Assembly (NCBI GenBank): GCA_023701285.1
Contig: JAMPXH010000012.1
Span: forward strand, 1 to 55,748
Direction: 5' to 3'
DNA length: 55,748 bases
DNA from: Candidatus Didemnitutus sp.
GTDB taxonomy: Bacteria > Verrucomicrobiota > Verrucomicrobiia > Opitutales > Opitutaceae
Positions within the stretch are counted from its first letter, which is position 1, and each line of letters begins with the position of its first letter. This document shows positions 52,676 through 55,748 of the stretch, one piece after another. Position numbers and translations under genes: made by a program. Below the pieces are notes generated by a model. It searched no databases, was not told where the DNA came from, and saw only the letters and a program-made list of their open reading frames with translations.

Positions 52676-53015
52676 GGTGGTGACGAGAGGTCACCTTAGC
52701 ACAGAAAATGCCACCGAAACCGCAAGCCGGCATTCCGCCTATCCTGTCACGCACGCTCCACCAGAACGTCACCGCTCCGTGCGCCATCACCACCTGCACA
52801 GCATCTGCATCAATCCATCTCCATCTTCCCCCGGTCCGAGGCGGCGGGACGAAAGGCATGGCCAGACTGGGGTATCAGCGCAGGCGCGAGCAGGCGACCG
52901 CCACCATCCAGCCTGCGCAGCCGGCAGCCTCGTGCGCCGGCACCCTTCCGGCGGGCGGCACAAAATTTCGCTTCCGTTTTCGTCCGCGCTTCCTACGTTC
53001 CTCCGTCTTGCTTCC
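52676..53015. other. 340-bp intergenic stretch without a gene
   Basis: It lies between the divergent small hypothetical gene and tRNA-Ser. The open frames here have poor, compositionally odd translations and no start signals, so I call no gene. The last 60 bp become more AT-rich (AAAATTTCGCTTCCGTTTTCG) and presumably hold the tRNA promoter, but no clean -35/-10 pair can be fixed. Confidence 0.6.
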
Positions 53016-53106
53016 GGAGAGGTGGCAGAGTGGTTGAACGCGCCGCACTCGAAATGCGGTTTAGGCTTAAACCCTAACGTGGGTTCGAATCCCACCCTCT
53101 CCGCCA
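53016..53106 (+). tRNA. tRNA-Ser (anticodon CGA)
   Basis: A 91-nt gene with encoded CCA. Acceptor stem GGAGAGG / CCTCTCC, discriminator G, anticodon stem CCGCA / TGCGG with CGA at 53050-53052, a long variable arm (TTAGGCTTAAACCCTAA) typical of class II serine tRNAs, and T-loop GGTTCGAATCC. It reads UCG codons. Confidence 0.96.
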
Positions 53107-53284
53107 CTTTCGATGCTTGGACAAATTGAGCCAAGCTCGCCCTCGGCAGGGCTTTGCGAGTCAGCGACTCGCTCCGAGATTTGGACAGCTTTGGTCCCCC
53201 CCCGTTCCCCTGGAATTTTGTGGCACAGTTTGTGTAAGTCGCGGGTGGGCTAGTTTGTGAAGCTCCGCGCTCAGCGACAGGAGA
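53107..53284. other. tRNA-Ser downstream region with two hairpins
   Basis: No gene is seen. Hairpins GCTTGG / CCAAGC (53115-53136) and GCGAGT / ACTCGC (53156-53172) follow the tRNA without T-runs, then a nine-C run near 53196 and a less GC-rich tail (GGAATTTTGTGGCACAGTTTG). tRNA 3' ends are common integration sites, but no integrase or repeated tRNA end is visible. Confidence 0.5.
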
Positions 53285-53692
53285 TTACGTGTTTTCATCC
53301 TCGCCGGCCGCCAAGGCGCGGCGGTTCGCCGGCAGATGCTGGGGCAGGAAAAAATAGTAGAGCATCAACTGCCAGCTGCGGGAGGAACGATACAGCAGCA
53401 TCGGCACGAGGGCCGCACCGGCCAGCGCGATGACGATGGCGGCGGTGTCGCCGAGCACGCCGTTATACCAGAGCAGGACCGTCGGCAGCAGGAACAGGAA
53501 GCAGGTGACGCCGTAGTTCAGCGCCATGGCGCCGAGAAAGAACCCTTCCTCGCGTTCAAGCTTGAGACCGCAGCGCCGGCACTCGCGATTGAGTTCGAAG
53601 CGCTTGTCGTCGCGGAAAAGGGTTTTGCCGCCGCAGTTCGGACAGCAGTTGGTGAGGCCGCGTTGGATGATCTGGCGTTGCGTGACGTTCAT
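53285..53692 (-). CDS. DUF983 family membrane protein
   Basis: A 135-residue protein. An N-terminal rubredoxin-like zinc knuckle has two CxxC pairs (CCPNCGGKTLF and CRRCGLKLE), followed by the family text EREEGFFLGAMALNYG and two membrane helices (VTCFLFLLPTVLLWYN and AAIVIALAGAALVPMLLY). DUF983 proteins are inner-membrane proteins of unknown function, often near cytochrome oxidase genes in other phyla; here the neighbours are a tRNA and tsf. ATG 53692 (MNVTQRQ) is preferred over the GTG three codons earlier. Confidence 0.88.
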   Translation of the reverse strand: MNVTQRQIIQRGLTNCCPNCGGKTLFRDDKRFELNRECRRCGLKLEREEGFFLGAMALNYGVTCFLFLLPTVLLWYNGVLGDTAAIVIALAGAALVPMLLYRSSRSWQLMLYYFFLPQHLPANRRALAAGEDENT

Positions 53693-53864
53693 GGCTGGCA
53701 CCGATCACAAGACCTCAAGTTCCGCCGGAACACGAAGCGAAAGTTTTCCCGGCGCACCGTGGGTGTCACGCGATGGCGCTTGCGCATCCCGCCTCGACGC
53801 CGAAATCGAACGAGCACGCGTGCCGGCGCGCCCGCTGGGGCCTGCCTCACTGATCGCACCCAGC

Positions 53865-53892
53865 AAAAAGGCGCGCCCGCTGGGGCGCGCCT
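53865..53892 (-). terminator. Rho-independent terminator of the rpsB-tsf operon
   Basis: Read on the minus strand, a 10-bp stem AGGCGCGCCC / GGGCGCGCCT with a 4-nt loop leads into TTTTT, about 30 bp after the tsf stop. Confidence 0.92.
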
Positions 53893-53922
53893 GGATAATT
53901 CCTGCTCGCGGAGCGCAGCGCC

Positions 53923-54513
53923 TCAGGCGCCGAGCTGGTAGCGGATGAAGCGGCGGATCTGGATGTTCTCGCCGATGGTGCCGACCTTCTCGGTGAGGAG
54001 ATCCTTGATCGTGCGATCCGGATTCTTCACGAACGGCTGGTCGAGCAAGCAGACCTGCGAGTAATACTTCTCGAGCTTGCCTTCGACGATCTTCTGCACG
54101 GCGGCGGCGGGCTTGCCTTCCATCTGCGCGGAAGCGATGTCGCGCTCCTTCGCGATCTCGGCCTCGGGGACCTGATCGCGGGAAACGTAGAGCGGGCTCG
54201 CCGCGGCGATCTGGAGGCAGAGGTCGCGGCAGAACGCCTTGAAGTCCTCGTTTTTGGCAACGAAGTCGGTCTCGCAACCGACCTCGATCATGACGCCGAC
54301 CTTGCCGCCGACGTGGATGTAGGACTCGATGAGGCCTTCCTTCGTCGCGCGGCTGGCGAGCTTGTCGATCTTGTTGCCGAGCTTCTTGCGGAGGAGCGTG
54401 ACGGCCTCCTCCATGTTGCCCTTCGTTTCATCGAGGGCTTTCTTGCAATCGAGCATTCCGGCGCCGGTTTTTTCGCGGAGCTCGGAGACCATGCTGGCGG
54501 TGACAGCTGACAT
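53923..54513 (-). CDS. tsf: Translation elongation factor Ts
   Basis: A 196-residue EF-Ts, the short form lacking the second half of the core found in the 283-residue E. coli protein. It catalyses GDP/GTP exchange on EF-Tu. The UBA-like N-terminus VSELREKTGAGMLDCKKALDETKGNMEEAVTLLRKK is intact, followed by the hallmark VEVGCETDFVAKNEDF-type text (here IEVGCETDFVAKNEDF) and the C-terminal module KYYSQVCLLDQPFVKNPDRTIKDLL. It begins 26 bp after rpsB, the usual bacterial pairing, and is closed by a strong terminator. Confidence 0.97.
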   Translation of the reverse strand: MSAVTASMVSELREKTGAGMLDCKKALDETKGNMEEAVTLLRKKLGNKIDKLASRATKEGLIESYIHVGGKVGVMIEVGCETDFVAKNEDFKAFCRDLCLQIAAASPLYVSRDQVPEAEIAKERDIASAQMEGKPAAAVQKIVEGKLEKYYSQVCLLDQPFVKNPDRTIKDLLTEKVGTIGENIQIRRFIRYQLGA

Positions 54514-54539
54514 TGGAGTGTATTCCTGGGTTTGAGAGA

Positions 54540-55430
54540 TTAGACTTCCTCGGTGCTGACGGCGGACTTCTTGGCGCCCGCGGTGCGCGTGGTGCGCTTG
54601 CGCGGCGCGACGGCCGTCTTTTCCTCGACGAGCGCCTTCACGTCCTGCGGGAGGGCGACCTTCTCGAGCACTTCGTCGGCGTCGGCGCCGCCCGCGGCGG
54701 CCGCGGCATCGGCGGCGGCCTTCTCGGCGCGCTGCACGCGGCGGGTCTCACGATGGGAGAGGCCGGCCTGGATGGCCGCGACGACGGTCTCGACCACGAT
54801 GCGGATGGACTTGGTCGCATCGTCGTTGCCGGGGATCGGGTGCGAGAGCAGGGTCGGGTCGGAATTGGTGTCGACGAGACCGACGCAGGGGATGCCGAGG
54901 CGCTTGGCCTCGAGGACGGCGATCTCCTCGTAGCCGGCGTCGATCACGAACATCGCGGCGGGCAGGCCGCTGATGCCGGCGATGCCGTCGAAGTTACGGG
55001 TCATGCGGGCCATCTCGCGGCGGATCGCGGATTCCTCCTTGGAGGAGAACTTGGAGAGTTCGCCGTTCTGGTCCATCGCCTGATACTTTTTGAACTTGGC
55101 GAGGGACTTCTTGATCGTCTCGAAATTGGTGAGCGTGCCACCCATCCAGCGCGTGGTGACGTAGGGCATGCCGGTGGCGGCCGCGGCCTCCTTGATGAGT
55201 TCCTGCGCCTGGCGCTTGGTGCCGACGAGGAGGACTTCATCGCCGGTGGCGACGAGCTGCTCGAGGAAGGAGCAGGCCTTCTCGAGGGCGGCGTGGGTCT
55301 TCTCCAGATCGATGATGGTGATGCCCTGGCGGTGACCGAACACGTAGGGCTTGGAGCGCGGGTTCCAACGCTTGGTCTGGTGACCGAGGTGGACGCCGGC
55401 ATCGAGGAGGTCTTTGGGAGTGACGTTCAT
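54540..55430 (-). CDS. rpsB: 30S ribosomal protein S2
   Basis: A 296-residue S2 protein. The family start KDLLDAGVHLGHQTKRWNPRSKPYVFG, TRWMGGTLTNF and GIPCVGLVDTNSDP, plus the PGNDDA stretch that follows, are all intact. It is longer than E. coli S2 (241) because of a C-terminal Ala-rich then basic extension of about 60 residues (AEKAAADAAAAAGG, then PRKRTTRTAGAKK). The start is ATG 55430 (MNVTPKD); an in-frame ATG at 55454 would add eight residues without homology. It is first in the rpsB-tsf operon, transcribed away from the tRNA-fMet gene. Confidence 0.97.
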   Translation of the reverse strand: MNVTPKDLLDAGVHLGHQTKRWNPRSKPYVFGHRQGITIIDLEKTHAALEKACSFLEQLVATGDEVLLVGTKRQAQELIKEAAAATGMPYVTTRWMGGTLTNFETIKKSLAKFKKYQAMDQNGELSKFSSKEESAIRREMARMTRNFDGIAGISGLPAAMFVIDAGYEEIAVLEAKRLGIPCVGLVDTNSDPTLLSHPIPGNDDATKSIRIVVETVVAAIQAGLSHRETRRVQRAEKAAADAAAAAGGADADEVLEKVALPQDVKALVEEKTAVAPRKRTTRTAGAKKSAVSTEEV

Positions 55431-55628
55431 GGGATCTATGTATGTCGAATACACAGGTCGGCCAACTGGGCCGCCTTGCGATCAGACTTTGCGCGAAGCT
55501 TCGCCCCTGTTCCGGACGGAGCACCGCGCTGAGTTTTCGTTGGTTGGTGAAAGGAACAGGAAGGGCTGAAAACAGAGATGCCCGACGCATGGAGCAAGAC
55601 CTTTCCTGCGATTTTCGAAAAATGACGG

Positions 55629-55657
55629 TTGACAGGAGAAAACGCGGTTCGCACGTT
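55629..55657 (+). promoter_or_regulatory. Possible promoter of tRNA-fMet
   Basis: A perfect -35 hexamer TTGACA at 55629-55634 lies 17 bp before GCACGT (55652-55657), a poor -10, with the tRNA starting 14 bp later. The spacing fits; the -10 does not convince. Confidence 0.35.
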
Positions 55658-55671
55658 CACCGCTCCTTTGT

Positions 55672-55748
<77 letters not shown>

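Noticed and set aside
52708-53037. 109-codon plus-strand frame upstream of and running into tRNA-Ser
   Set aside because: It overlaps the tRNA gene, has a Pro/Thr/Arg-rich translation without any pattern and no start signals.

Overview
The window is a GC-rich (roughly two-thirds GC), densely coded stretch of a bacterial chromosome. I infer a verrucomicrobial organism, most likely in the Opitutaceae. The basis is an exosortase/PEP-CTERM sorting system with a TPR partner, an SPS/mannosylfructose-type sugar operon, large secreted Calx-beta and tricorn-like proteins, few Shine-Dalgarno motifs, and an rpsB-tsf pair. The assignment comes from gene content and recalled protein resemblance, not from a database search. 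No phage, plasmid, CRISPR array or transposase was found.

Layout. 1-2254: an ABC-2 exporter (ATPase plus permease, the permease cut by the window edge). 2516-8410: a small secreted protein, an Smr protein, a coiled-coil membrane protein, a YcaQ-like DNA glycosylase, RecQ helicase, and a stand-alone protein resembling the C-terminal tail of MmeI-type DNA methyltransferases. 8531-15045: a DUF885 metallopeptidase-like protein with a small membrane partner, and a 1391-residue secreted Fn3/Calx-beta protein. 15086-18592: a creB-creC-creD signalling operon. 18693-25652: a CLC chloride/proton antiporter, then a tight four-gene operon: GT4 synthase of the sucrose/mannosylfructose-phosphate type, a HAD phosphatase fused to a GH100-like invertase domain, a fructokinase and a small MscS channel. 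I read this as a disaccharide-osmolyte synthesis, breakdown and release cassette. 25777-30981: three minus-strand genes (an SDR resembling sepiapterin reductase, FolE2, and a CX5HGH-type pyruvoyl-tetrahydropterin synthase) that could together make tetrahydrobiopterin, with a porin and a chemoreceptor between them on the plus strand. 31107-33806: a WalJ-like hydrolase, pyruvate kinase, and a DUF1653 protein.

33942-43173: a TPR protein and an exosortase-EpsI fusion followed directly by one PEP-CTERM substrate, then a CobW GTPase, a membrane histidine kinase/NarL-type regulator pair, and a second PEP-CTERM protein with a propeller-like body. 43442-49088: a lone receiver, a WYL regulator, an unknown protein, and a tricorn-type protease. 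49339-50614: three overlapping genes matching the cnrY-cnrX-cnrH order and sizes (membrane anti-sigma, periplasmic sensor, ECF sigma factor). 50891-55748: an aldehyde dehydrogenase, a small unknown, tRNA-Ser(CGA), a DUF983 protein, tsf, rpsB, and an initiator tRNA-Met ending at the last base.

Palindromic repeats lie at gene ends, mostly between convergent genes. One family has an identical 27-bp arm at three sites. A second, about 100 bp long, occurs twice, with a hairpin present in only one copy. A third, near 49.2 kb, shares that hairpin's TGTCCCA core.
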